Assembly (NCBI GenBank): GCA_023511795.1
Contig: JAIMAU010000002.1
Location: 248,001-312,000 of the forward strand
From: Armatimonadota bacterium
GTDB lineage: Bacteria > Armatimonadota > UBA5829 > DTJY01
Reading direction: 5' to 3'
Length of the DNA: 64,000 bases
Positions 10,043-17,821 of the stretch are shown piece after piece. A program made the translations under genes and the position numbers. The stretch's first letter is position 1. Each line of letters opens with the position of its first letter. The notes under the pieces were generated by a model. The model worked only from the letters and a program-made list of their open reading frames with translations, made no database searches and had not been told where the DNA came from.

Positions 10043-10067
10043 TTAGTCTATCGAAAGATGCTATACT
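10039..10067 (+). promoter_or_regulatory. candidate sigma-70 promoter upstream of the TPR gene
   Basis: TTGATT at 10039-10044, a 17-base spacer and TATACT at 10062-10067. The -35 overlaps the fmt stop codon. A transcript would start near 10074 and carry a leader of about 125 bases, with a perfect hairpin (CGTGCT-CAG-AGCACG, 10174-10188) just before ATG 10199. A second TATAAT at 10151 lacks a good -35. Confidence 0.5.
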
Positions 10068-10198
10068 TAATATAAGCCCTGGTAGAGTGAGCCCCATCTC
10101 CGGCTGTAAAATCCCGACTTTAAAGAGTCTGAACAAATATAAAACGCACTTATAATCTTATTACTACCTTTCGCGTGCTCAGAGCACGAGGTTTGGAG

Positions 10199-10546
10199 AT
10201 GGGCGAGGCTAAAGAACATCTACAACGGGGCATAGAGTTTAAAATAGCCGGTCAATATGATGAAGCCATAGTTGAGCTACAGGAAGCAATCAAGCTTGAT
10301 GGCATGAATTGTGAGGCTTATAGGCAGCTTGGCTTGGTATATGGCTTTACGGGCATGTTCGATGAGTCGCTTGAGATGCTCCGTAAAGCTAAGGAGATTG
10401 AACCGTCGAACCTAGATGCCAGGAATGACCTTGCTCTTACCTATGCAATGCTTGGAATGATTGAAGAGGCAAAGCAGGAATTCATGTCGGTGCTTGAAGA
10501 GGATCCCTCCAATGAGGTAGCACGTAAAAACATTGTCTACTTCTAA
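10199..10546 (+). CDS. small tetratricopeptide-repeat protein
   Basis: About 115 residues made almost wholly of three TPR units: AKEHLQRGIEFKIAGQYDEA, then AYRQLGLVYGFTGMFDESL, then ARNDLALTYAMLGMIEEAK. Such helix-turn-helix repeats form a scaffold for protein contacts. There is no signal peptide or membrane segment, so it should be cytoplasmic. I chose ATG 10199; an in-frame GTG at 10175 lies inside a hairpin and is less likely. It sits upstream of the corrinoid activator gene, with a gap of 77 bases, so a shared message is possible. No specific partner can be named. Confidence 0.75.
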   Translation: MGEAKEHLQRGIEFKIAGQYDEAIVELQEAIKLDGMNCEAYRQLGLVYGFTGMFDESLEMLRKAKEIEPSNLDARNDLALTYAMLGMIEEAKQEFMSVLEEDPSNEVARKNIVYF

Positions 10547-10623
10547 GATTCCGCTGAAAAGTTCCAGTTAGGGGCTTTATTTTGAATTCCTACTTATAAG
10601 GAATACATGGAGAGTTACAAAAC

Positions 10624-12489
10624 TTGAACTCGAAAAAAATTAGAATAACAATTTACCCTTCAGGGCGATCTGCTTTGCTTTCGCCAGGCACTCCTCTTCG
10701 TTATGCATTTGATATATTGGGAAAAGGAATAGCCATGCCGTGTGGCGGGAAGGGCCGTTGCGCCAAGTGTCTTGTCTATTTTCAGGAAGGTGCACCTCCG
10801 CCCACACCTGCTGATGAGGCGGGTCTAACTGAGGCTGAACTCGCCCAGGGTTACCGGCTTGCATGTCAGGTTATCCTCGATAGAGATGCAGTTATTTTCA
10901 CTCGCGATCACAAATTCAAGGCAACGGACAAGATACTCGTAACCGGGGCGACTAGAGACTTCGTCCTCAAGCCGAATATTACCAAACGCTGCGCAGTAAT
11001 ACCTAAGCCTACCGTGGATGACCTGCGTTCGGATCTCGACCGCGTATTGGATGTCTTCGGTATTAGGAGGGGCTTTGCGCCTTCGCTTCAGCTATTAAAA
11101 AACCTTGGATGCGAACTGCGCAAGTCGGGATTTCACACGACAGGTGTTTTCGCGAACGGAAAGCTTATTTCCGTTGAGGGTGGAGAGACTGCGGAAGAAT
11201 GTTATGGAGTTGCCTTTGATATAGGAACAACGACGATTGCAGGTTACCTTCTTGATCTCACCAATGGTTCTCAATTAGCGGTGACGGCGGCCGTCAACCC
11301 TCAGGCTCGAATAGGTGAGGACGTCATCAGCCGAATTAGCTATTCGATGCAAGAGACCAAGGGCCTTAAGTGGCTTCAAACGGCGGTTGTCAAAGAGCTG
11401 AACAGAATCGCTGGCAGATTGGCTAGACAAGCAAATGTGTCGTTGAGTAAAATATATGAGGCAGTTGTCGTTGGCAACACATGCATGACACATTTACTGC
11501 TAGGTGTGGATCCGAGGCATTTGGCGCAGGCGCCCTATGTTCCGACATTCAGTCACAGTATGACGTTAGATGCGGGCGACCTTGGTTTGAGAATCAATCC
11601 AGCTGGCTTGGTGCACGTACTTCCGAATGTCGCTGGATATGTAGGGGCAGATACAGTTGGCATGATTCTTGCGACCGCCATCCACAAGAGCGACGGCATT
11701 GTGTTGGCGGTAGATATAGGCACAAACGGCGAAATTGTGCTAGGCTCGAAAGAACGAATGCTTGCGTGCTCAACGGCAGCAGGTCCAGCGTTTGAGGGAG
11801 CGCATATCAAGCATGGGATGAGAGCTGCTTCTGGCGCGATTGATTCTGTGTGGATTACGGATGGAGATATAGAGTTTAGCACTGTGGATGGCGCAAAGGC
11901 GGTTGGTATTTGCGGCTCCGGCCTTCTTGATGCAATTGTTTGTTTGCGCAAAGCAGGAATTCTGGAGGAAAGTGGAAGAATAGTAGATGTTGATGAAATA
12001 CCGCCTGATTACGGTGGTCTTAAAGCCAGACTCACGGATGGGGGATTTGTTCTGGCAAGTGCTGAACATTCGGTGCATGGAACGCCGGTGGTGATTACTC
12101 AAAGGGATGTGCGCGAAGTTCAGCTTGCAAAGGGAGCCATTGCGGCTGGAATTCGTACGTTAATGGAGCGCCTAAATATTGTGCCGAATGATTTATCGGC
12201 GGTAGTTCTCGCAGGGGCATTCGGCAATTATATGCGCAAGCAGAGCGCGATTGCCGCTGGGCTTATACCAAATGTGCCATTATCAAAGGTACATTCGGTA
12301 GGGAATGCGGCGGGCGAAGGTGCGAAGCTTGCACTGCTTTCAACTGACGAGAGGTCCGAGGCTGACCGGATCGCTCAGTCAATTGAGTATGTAGAGCTGA
12401 CGACGGACTCTAGTTTTCAGGAAAAGTTTGCGGAAGCCCTGATGTTCGGCTCGTGGCCCGACACAGGTTCGCAAAGCGTTTTTCCTTAA
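10624..12489 (+). CDS. RACo-type reductive activator of corrinoid proteins (2Fe-2S + ASKHA domain, DUF4445)
   Basis: Members of this family use ATP to drive an electron onto inactive Co(II) corrinoid proteins, returning them to the methyl-accepting Co(I) state. The N-terminus is a plant-type 2Fe-2S domain with Cys40, Cys46, Cys49 (PCGGKGRCAKC) and Cys81 (RLACQV). A linker region follows, then the actin-like ASKHA fold: AFDIGTTTIAGYLLDL near residue 200, VVGNTCMTHLLLGVDP, AVDIGTNGEIVL and GSGLLDAIVCL. The length of 621 residues fits the family. The start is TTG 10624 with GGAGAG upstream. The next gene, after a 112-base gap, encodes a corrinoid protein that is the obvious partner. The gap has an inverted repeat that could tune expression between the two. 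Confidence 0.88.
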   Translation: MNSKKIRITIYPSGRSALLSPGTPLRYAFDILGKGIAMPCGGKGRCAKCLVYFQEGAPPPTPADEAGLTEAELAQGYRLACQVILDRDAVIFTRDHKFKATDKILVTGATRDFVLKPNITKRCAVIPKPTVDDLRSDLDRVLDVFGIRRGFAPSLQLLKNLGCELRKSGFHTTGVFANGKLISVEGGETAEECYGVAFDIGTTTIAGYLLDLTNGSQLAVTAAVNPQARIGEDVISRISYSMQETKGLKWLQTAVVKELNRIAGRLARQANVSLSKIYEAVVVGNTCMTHLLLGVDPRHLAQAPYVPTFSHSMTLDAGDLGLRINPAGLVHVLPNVAGYVGADTVGMILATAIHKSDGIVLAVDIGTNGEIVLGSKERMLACSTAAGPAFEGAHIKHGMRAASGAIDSVWITDGDIEFSTVDGAKAVGICGSGLLDAIVCLRKAGILEESGRIVDVDEIPPDYGGLKARLTDGGFVLASAEHSVHGTPVVITQRDVREVQLAKGAIAAGIRTLMERLNIVPNDLSAVVLAGAFGNYMRKQSAIAAGLIPNVPLSKVHSVGNAAGEGAKLALLSTDERSEADRIAQSIEYVELTTDSSFQEKFAEALMFGSWPDTGSQSVFP

Positions 12490-12497
12490 TGGGGTGG

Positions 12498-12546
12498 GCT
12501 AGCTTGATAGGTGAGATAATTGCTGATTCAATCCCCTAAAGCTAGC
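12498..12546 (+). repeat. inverted repeat between the corrinoid activator and corrinoid protein genes
   Basis: GCTAGCTT at 12498-12505 and AAGCTAGC at 12539-12546 are perfect complements around a 33-base loop. As RNA they would form a stem-loop just after the activator's stop codon. There is no T-run after it, so attenuation or RNA stabilisation is more likely than termination. The right arm borders the sequence CAAGCC...AAGGAGAAGAGT that matches the predicted small RNA at 49531. Confidence 0.4.
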
Positions 12547-12601
12547 AAGCCCAATTAAGGAGAAGAGTCAGACAAATAAATACTGCATAGGGGGTATCTG
12601 A

Positions 12602-13237
12602 ATGTTCAACTACGAGGAGCTAGCCAATGCGCTGATTAACGGCAAAGCTCCACTTGTTCGAGAGCTCACTGAAAAGGCCCTGGCTGAGGGCGAAAGTCCC
12701 CAAGACATACTAAACAAGGGCTTAGTAGCGGGCATGAGCGTAGTGGGTGAAAAGTTCAAGAACAACGAGTTCTATGTGCCTGAAGTGCTCATTGCTGCTC
12801 GCGCCATGAAAAATGGCATGGAGGTTCTAAAGCCGAGGCTGGTTGAAACCGGTGTTGAGCCAATCGCAAAGGTTGCGATTGGTACGGTTCGGGGCGACCT
12901 CCACGATATTGGCAAGAATTTGGTTGCCATGATGCTCGAAGGCGCTGGCTTCGAGATTATCGACCTCGGCGTCGACGTCAAGCCTGAGCAATTTGTGCAG
13001 ACAGTAAAAGAAAAGAATGCAAAGCTAGTATGTTTATCGGCGCTTCTTACTACTACCATGCCGGCAATGAAAGACACAATAAATGCGCTGTCTAAAGCTG
13101 GCTTGCGGGATGGTGTAAACGTCATGATTGGCGGGGCGCCGGTAACGCAGAACTATGCCGACGAGATTGGCGCCGATGGTTATGCGCCGGATGCCGCGAG
13201 TGCGGTGGACAAAGCTAAAGAGCTGTTGAAGGTTTAA
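12602..13237 (+). CDS. cobalamin-binding corrinoid protein of methyltransferase systems (MtbC/MttC-like)
   Basis: Carries a methyl group on cobalamin between a substrate-specific methyltransferase and a downstream acceptor. Residues 1-85 are the helical cap domain (B12-binding 2 type: GMSVVGEKFKNNEFYVPEVL). Residues 90-211 are the Rossmann-like B12-binding domain with GTVRGDLHDIGKNLV, where His101 would coordinate cobalt. Other family marks are DLGVDVKPEQFV, LSALLTTTMPAM and VMIGGAPVT. Length of 211 residues is standard. A GGGGGT ribosome binding site lies about eight bases before ATG 12602. The neighbouring RACo-type activator fits. No MttB/MtbB/MtaB-like substrate methyltransferase is in the window, so the methyl donor is unknown. 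Confidence 0.92.
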   Translation: MFNYEELANALINGKAPLVRELTEKALAEGESPQDILNKGLVAGMSVVGEKFKNNEFYVPEVLIAARAMKNGMEVLKPRLVETGVEPIAKVAIGTVRGDLHDIGKNLVAMMLEGAGFEIIDLGVDVKPEQFVQTVKEKNAKLVCLSALLTTTMPAMKDTINALSKAGLRDGVNVMIGGAPVTQNYADEIGADGYAPDAASAVDKAKELLKV

Positions 13238-13276
13238 CCTCGACAGGTTGGCTTTTCAATAAGAGCATTAATACTG

Positions 13277-13346
13277 AGCCCTTGAGACCGGAAAATACGG
13301 CCAGCGGCCGTGGGTTGAACATATTCGGTTTCGGGGCTTATTTTTT
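13277..13346 (+). terminator. complex hairpin with T-run after the corrinoid protein gene (terminator or structured leader)
   Basis: Three nested complementary pairs can form: AGCCC (13277-13281) with GGGCT (13334-13338), ACCG with CGGT inside it, and CGGCC-AGC-GGCCG as the apical hairpin. The outer arm is followed by TATTTTTT. This fits an intrinsic terminator for the corrinoid operon. It ends only 12 bases before the next start, so it could also be a leader that controls the small membrane protein gene. Confidence 0.45.
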
Positions 13347-13358
13347 AGGGAGGTACTT

Positions 13359-13763
13359 GTGGGTAAACCATCTTTGCTTTCTGTAGCACTGATCCTTTTC
13401 AACGTCATGCTTGCAGCGACTGGTCAGATAGTTTTAAAAATTGGTACATCAAAGCTTGGCGGCTTAATTAAGCCCAATCATTCAATTCTTGAAGCGGCTT
13501 TTTGTGCCATCAGGGCAATGTTCACGCCATATATTTTTGCTGGATTGATGATTTATGCCTTCAGCGCCATAACTTGGATCATCATTCTGAGCAGAGTGGA
13601 CTTAAGCTTTGCATATCCAATGATTAGTTTAAGCTATGTGCTTGTCGTAATCCTTTCGGCACTGATTTTGAGCGAAAAAATCCCGCTGATTGCAGTGCCA
13701 GGCTTACTTCTGATTTGCATAGGTGTAAGCTTGATAGGGATAGGTTACAGTGGGCAGCGTTGA
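13359..13763 (+). CDS. small four-helix DMT/SMR-type membrane protein (EmrE/ArnE-like)
   Basis: 134 residues with four predicted membrane helices: near residues 5-27 (LLSVALILFNVMLAATGQIVL), 55-75, 80-100 and 105-128. The first helix ends in GQIVLKIG and the third has FAYPMISLSYVLVVILSA, features of the EamA/small multidrug resistance superfamily. Such proteins work as dimers. Members next to membrane glycosyltransferases are often ArnE/ArnF-like flippases for undecaprenyl-linked sugars. The two genes downstream encode large GT-C-like membrane proteins and start eight bases after this stop, so a lipid-linked sugar flippase is my preferred reading; a drug or guanidine exporter is the alternative. 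Start is GTG 13359 with GGGAGG upstream. Confidence 0.7.
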   Translation: MGKPSLLSVALILFNVMLAATGQIVLKIGTSKLGGLIKPNHSILEAAFCAIRAMFTPYIFAGLMIYAFSAITWIIILSRVDLSFAYPMISLSYVLVVILSALILSEKIPLIAVPGLLLICIGVSLIGIGYSGQR

Positions 13764-13770
13764 GATATAA

Positions 13771-16158
13771 ATGATTCGCAGGCTCTTGCCGTTTTTAATC
13801 TTCGCCGTGCTTACTTTTATCTTTCTTTGGCCGGTTCTATTTGGCGCGCGGGCACTTCTGCCGGGTGGTATGCTTGGCTACATGTCGCCATGGAGGGCAG
13901 GCGTGGCGACGCCGGACCCGGTACATTGGAATGCGCTCACTTGGGATTCGATTGCCTACTTCTATCCTGCGAGGAAATTTTTGGGTGAGTCTATAAAGTC
14001 TGGAGATATTCCATTCTGGAATCCATATCAGATGTGTGGAATGCCTTTCCTTGCAGATCCCCAGACTGCCGTACTATATCCACCAAATCTCCTATTCGCT
14101 TTGCTCCCAGCTGATGTTGCATTTGGCATACTTGCCGCACTTCACCTTTTTGCGGCAGGGGTTTTCACCTATATTTTCCTAAGGGGCATTGGATTGAGCT
14201 CGATGGCGTCGATGCTTGGCGGAATCACATTTATGCTAGGCGGTTTTGCTGTTGTTTGGTTGGAGCTCCCAAACTTCTTGGCTGTTGCTATCTGGCTTCC
14301 TCTTACGCTGCATTTCTTGCGGTTGGCTCTTATTCATCGCTCGAGAATCTATGCCGCCGTATCCGGAATAATGATAGCGCTCTCACTCATAGCAGGACAT
14401 CCACAGATTGCCTTTTATTGTCTGCTTGTGTCCGCTATGTTCTTGGCTTATCTAGCTTTCGTTGGGCGCTCGGAAACTGGAATTGTCTGCTCACTGGGGC
14501 TTGGCATTTTTGCGTTTGCTATTGGATTTGCCCTTGCCGCACCGCAGATACTTCCGACCACCGAACTAGCGGCTCTGTCGCATAGGATTGGCGGTGGATA
14601 CAAGGCGTATTCATCTACAGCAATGACCCCGGCAAACCTTATTACGCTCCTACTTCCTGACTTTTATGGCAATCCGTCGAAGCTGGATTTCGACTATTGG
14701 GGTGTAGGTGAATACGCTGATTATTGTGGTTACATGGGAATTTTGCCTCTGCTCCTCGCACCGCTTGCATTTATGTGTGGTGGTAAGCGGCGGCAATATG
14801 CTTGGTTTTTCGGTTGCCTTGCTGTTCTGGGTCTTTTGATGGCAATGGGCACCGCTGTTAATCGAATCTTCTACTTTGGAGTCCCTGGATTTTCACGTTC
14901 AGGTTCTCCTGTAAGGGCACTCTTTATCTATATGTTTTCGCTAACCATCCTTGGTGCGCTGGGCTTTGAGCGGCTCTTGAATCAAAAGCCAGAAAAGGCA
15001 AATCAAACGTTGATTCGAATTTTACTTATAGTTATATCAATTCTACTCATAGGGCTTCTTCTTTTAAAGCTAAATTTTGAGCGCATACGTAGCGAATTTG
15101 GCGCGATTGACCTGCTCGAGATATCACTTCCGGTGACCTGGCTATTCCCACCATTTTTTCTTGGAGCTTTTGGGCTTATGGTGCTTCTGGTTTCGGGGAA
15201 GCTAAATCGGACTTTTTGTGGTGGGCTTTTGGTAGGGCTACTCATCGCAGACTTGCTTGTATTTGGGATAAAGTATAACCAAACCTGCGTTCGGCCTCAG
15301 ATTTATCCAGAGGGCACACTGACGAATTTCCTCAGGGGTGACTTGGGCTTGTGGCGAATTATGCCTCTGAACTCAAGGTGGGACCTCCGTACCTATCCGA
15401 AGGCTGTGCTTCCACCAAACTCGGCAATGGTCTATGGGTTGCAGGACGTTCAAGGCTATTCGGCGCTCTATCCACTCAAATACAAAAAATTGCTTGATGC
15501 AGCTGCCGGCAGGGATTCATCGCCGCGAGAAAACGGCAACATGGTTTTTGCTCACAATCCCACTTCGCCCATCTATGATTTGCTTGGGGTTCGTTGGATT
15601 ATCTCTCTAGCACACCTAGGGGGCAAGCCTTTAGAGATGGATGGTTGCTATTTGTATCAGAATGATGGTGTTCTTCCGCGAGCGTTTATAGTGCATAAGG
15701 TAGAGTTTGTGGATGACGATGAATGCCTTCGCAGAATACGGCGCGGCGAGGTGGACCTGCGTTCAACGGCGCTAGGTGACTCCGAGTTTCTGCTGGAAGC
15801 ACTTCGTCCGAGCTTGCTGAAGGCAGATATGGCAAGTGAGGATGTAAAGATTACCAAATATAGGCCGAATGAAGTGACGGTAAGCGTGAGAACTCGTGCG
15901 CCCGGCATTTTAATACTCACTGACCAATTTTATCCGGGGTGGGAAGCTTTGGTAGATGGTGAGCCAAAACGCGTATTTGAGGTGGATTTTTGTTTCCGAG
16001 GGGTAGCGATTCAAGCCGGAAAGCACGAGGTAGTTTTCTCATACCGTCCAAAGTCATTTAAGAGGGGACTTTGGCTGGCATGTTGCGCACTGGTTGTTCT
16101 GCTTGGCGTAAGCGTTGCTAGCATTAAGCGGGGAAACGCAGGTAGTGAAGATGGATAA
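13771..16158 (+). CDS. YfhO-family multi-pass membrane protein
   Basis: 795 residues with about a dozen membrane helices through residue 490, then a soluble region of about 270 residues and a last helix near the C-terminus (LWLACCALVVLLGVSVA). The soluble segment ILTDQFYPGWEALVDGEPK is a hallmark of the bacterial YfhO family. The first outer loop, after helix 1, carries WDSIAYFYPARKFL and SGDIPFWNPYQMCG. The fold is of the GT-C type, and the founding member (B. subtilis YfhO) is linked to glycosylation of teichoic acids. The donor and acceptor here are unknown. The gene follows the small flippase-like gene after seven bases and overlaps the next gene by eight, so all three form an operon for envelope glycan modification. 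Confidence 0.8.
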   Translation: MIRRLLPFLIFAVLTFIFLWPVLFGARALLPGGMLGYMSPWRAGVATPDPVHWNALTWDSIAYFYPARKFLGESIKSGDIPFWNPYQMCGMPFLADPQTAVLYPPNLLFALLPADVAFGILAALHLFAAGVFTYIFLRGIGLSSMASMLGGITFMLGGFAVVWLELPNFLAVAIWLPLTLHFLRLALIHRSRIYAAVSGIMIALSLIAGHPQIAFYCLLVSAMFLAYLAFVGRSETGIVCSLGLGIFAFAIGFALAAPQILPTTELAALSHRIGGGYKAYSSTAMTPANLITLLLPDFYGNPSKLDFDYWGVGEYADYCGYMGILPLLLAPLAFMCGGKRRQYAWFFGCLAVLGLLMAMGTAVNRIFYFGVPGFSRSGSPVRALFIYMFSLTILGALGFERLLNQKPEKANQTLIRILLIVISILLIGLLLLKLNFERIRSEFGAIDLLEISLPVTWLFPPFFLGAFGLMVLLVSGKLNRTFCGGLLVGLLIADLLVFGIKYNQTCVRPQIYPEGTLTNFLRGDLGLWRIMPLNSRWDLRTYPKAVLPPNSAMVYGLQDVQGYSALYPLKYKKLLDAAAGRDSSPRENGNMVFAHNPTSPIYDLLGVRWIISLAHLGGKPLEMDGCYLYQNDGVLPRAFIVHKVEFVDDDECLRRIRRGEVDLRSTALGDSEFLLEALRPSLLKADMASEDVKITKYRPNEVTVSVRTRAPGILILTDQFYPGWEALVDGEPKRVFEVDFCFRGVAIQAGKHEVVFSYRPKSFKRGLWLACCALVVLLGVSVASIKRGNAGSEDG

Positions 16159-17761
16159 AACATCTATCAGCCGAAGTGAATGGAAATGGGTGATATGGGT
16201 GTCTCTCGCCATTGTGCTTGGGACAATGGTCCCTTATGCAATAGGTTATGCCTTCGCAGGCCCAGGTTATCGCTTCATTGGGTTTATGCACAATGGCGAT
16301 GATATGTGCGTTTATCTTTCTTGGATGCGGCAGGCCGCTGATGGGTATTTTTTTATAAGAAATCTCTTTACAACAGAACCCCAGATAGGCAAAGGTTTCA
16401 ATATTTTCTTTTATTTGCTCGGAAGATTGGCTCACTTTGCGCACTTGCCGCTAATAGCAATGCTTCACATCGCAAGGGTTATCAGCGGCTTTGCGCTTTT
16501 GCTTGCTATATATATTTTTTCGAGTACCTGGCTTAAAGACAAATTCTCTCGACGTCTTTGTTTGTTAATCACGGGAACTTCGGCTGGTTTGGGCTTTCTA
16601 TTTGTAGGGGTTCCTCATTCAACAGACGCTCCGGTAGATTTGTGGCAACCAGAAGCGATCACATTTCTTAGTATTTATTTAAGTCCACTGTATACTTTCC
16701 CAACCTTGCTGATGGTAGGAATTATTTTTTGGCTTTACAAATTCGCAACAGCTGGCCAATGGAAATATGCAATATTTGCTGGTGTGGGCCTATTGCTTCT
16801 TTCGAACATCCATACTTATGACATTATCCCACTAGGTCTTACTTGGGCGCTCTATTCGCTACTCAAGCTGGCATTGAGACCTCGAAATTCTAGGGTTTTG
16901 GTTGGAGGCGCAACCGCTTTGCTAATTGCATCGCCTGCGATAGCATATCAAGCGTACTTTTATTTGAGTGAGCCTGTCTTTAGAATGCGCGTTGCAGTGC
17001 CGACGACTTCGCCTAGTATTGTTTGGTATATTGCCGGCTACGGACTTCTTCTTGTGTTTGCGTTTATTGGGGTGTGGCAGTCGAGAAGGAATAATGACTT
17101 AAGCCTTCTCGTCTGCTGGTGTTTGGCTGGCTTCATTGCGGCATATCTTCCTGTAACTTTCCAAAGAAAGCTCATAATGGGAACACATATACCGCTGAGC
17201 ATTCTAACGACAATGGGCGTGACTGCTGTAACTAGCCGTATTCTGCAAGATAAACATCGGACGTTGTTTTCTGCACTTATATTACTGGCGATGGTTCCAT
17301 CAAACATGGTCGTAATAGCGTGGAATATTGGTGATATTCTGCAAAACCAAGTGCCAACAGGGTTTCACACGCCTTACATTTCAGAGGTTGAGCTGAATGC
17401 TCTTTCATTTCTACGGGCTCATGCGAAACCAGATGAGGCAATCCTTGGCCCGCCGAGCTTGTCGGTGCTTGTTCCGGGGTTTACAGGACGCACTGTGTAC
17501 TGCGGTCACTGGGGGGAAACAGTGCGTTTTTGGGAGAAGCTTTTGGAAATTGGGCGCTTCTATGTTCCTGACACTTCTGATGACGAGAGGCGGATGTTTT
17601 TACGGAAGCACCGAATAAGCTGGGTTGTTGAATGTCGTGAGGAAAGCTCCCCTGGTTTTAAACCTGTTAATTTAAGTGAGCGGAAGGTTGATTATCTAAA
17701 GCCAGCATTTGACCAAGGTGGAATTGTGATTTACAGGGTGGTGAATAACGAAAATGCATAG
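16151..17761 (+). CDS. GT-C-like multi-pass membrane protein, probable glycosyltransferase
   Basis: 536 residues from ATG 16151, with about ten or eleven membrane helices. After helix 1 the outer loop has GFMHNGDDMCVYLSWMRQAA, an acidic pair in the position where GT-C enzymes hold their catalytic or metal-binding residues. The C-terminal 130 residues are soluble (ALSFLRAHAKPDEAILGPPS), resembling the extracytoplasmic domain of membrane mannosyl- or arabinosyl-transferase relatives. I do not recognise a named family. The start overlaps the YfhO-like gene by eight bases. With the flippase-like protein and the YfhO protein it probably transfers sugars from a lipid carrier outside the membrane. 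Confidence 0.65.
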   Translation: MDKTSISRSEWKWVIWVSLAIVLGTMVPYAIGYAFAGPGYRFIGFMHNGDDMCVYLSWMRQAADGYFFIRNLFTTEPQIGKGFNIFFYLLGRLAHFAHLPLIAMLHIARVISGFALLLAIYIFSSTWLKDKFSRRLCLLITGTSAGLGFLFVGVPHSTDAPVDLWQPEAITFLSIYLSPLYTFPTLLMVGIIFWLYKFATAGQWKYAIFAGVGLLLLSNIHTYDIIPLGLTWALYSLLKLALRPRNSRVLVGGATALLIASPAIAYQAYFYLSEPVFRMRVAVPTTSPSIVWYIAGYGLLLVFAFIGVWQSRRNNDLSLLVCWCLAGFIAAYLPVTFQRKLIMGTHIPLSILTTMGVTAVTSRILQDKHRTLFSALILLAMVPSNMVVIAWNIGDILQNQVPTGFHTPYISEVELNALSFLRAHAKPDEAILGPPSLSVLVPGFTGRTVYCGHWGETVRFWEKLLEIGRFYVPDTSDDERRMFLRKHRISWVVECREESSPGFKPVNLSERKVDYLKPAFDQGGIVIYRVVNNENA

Positions 17762-17766
17762 AAATT

Positions 17767-17789
17767 GGAGGGTGATATAATCACCCTCC
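17767..17789 (+). terminator. hairpin terminator between convergent genes
   Basis: GGAGGGTGAT (17767-17776), a 3-base loop and ATCACCCTCC (17780-17789): a perfect 10-bp stem. It lies six bases after the GT-C gene stop and 33 bases before the convergent PilZ-like gene stop. It is symmetrical and may serve both, though the T-runs are short. Confidence 0.75.
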
Positions 17790-17821
17790 AGCTTTAGCCT
17801 TTTGCATTGAACTTACTCTTT

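Noticed and set aside
10174-10188. GTG 10175 as start of the TPR protein
   Set aside because: It lies inside a perfect hairpin; ATG 10199 gives a clean TPR start.
13277-13346. Guanidine riboswitch before the small transporter gene
   Set aside because: The paired elements do not match the conserved loops of the known guanidine classes; kept only as a terminator or unknown structure.
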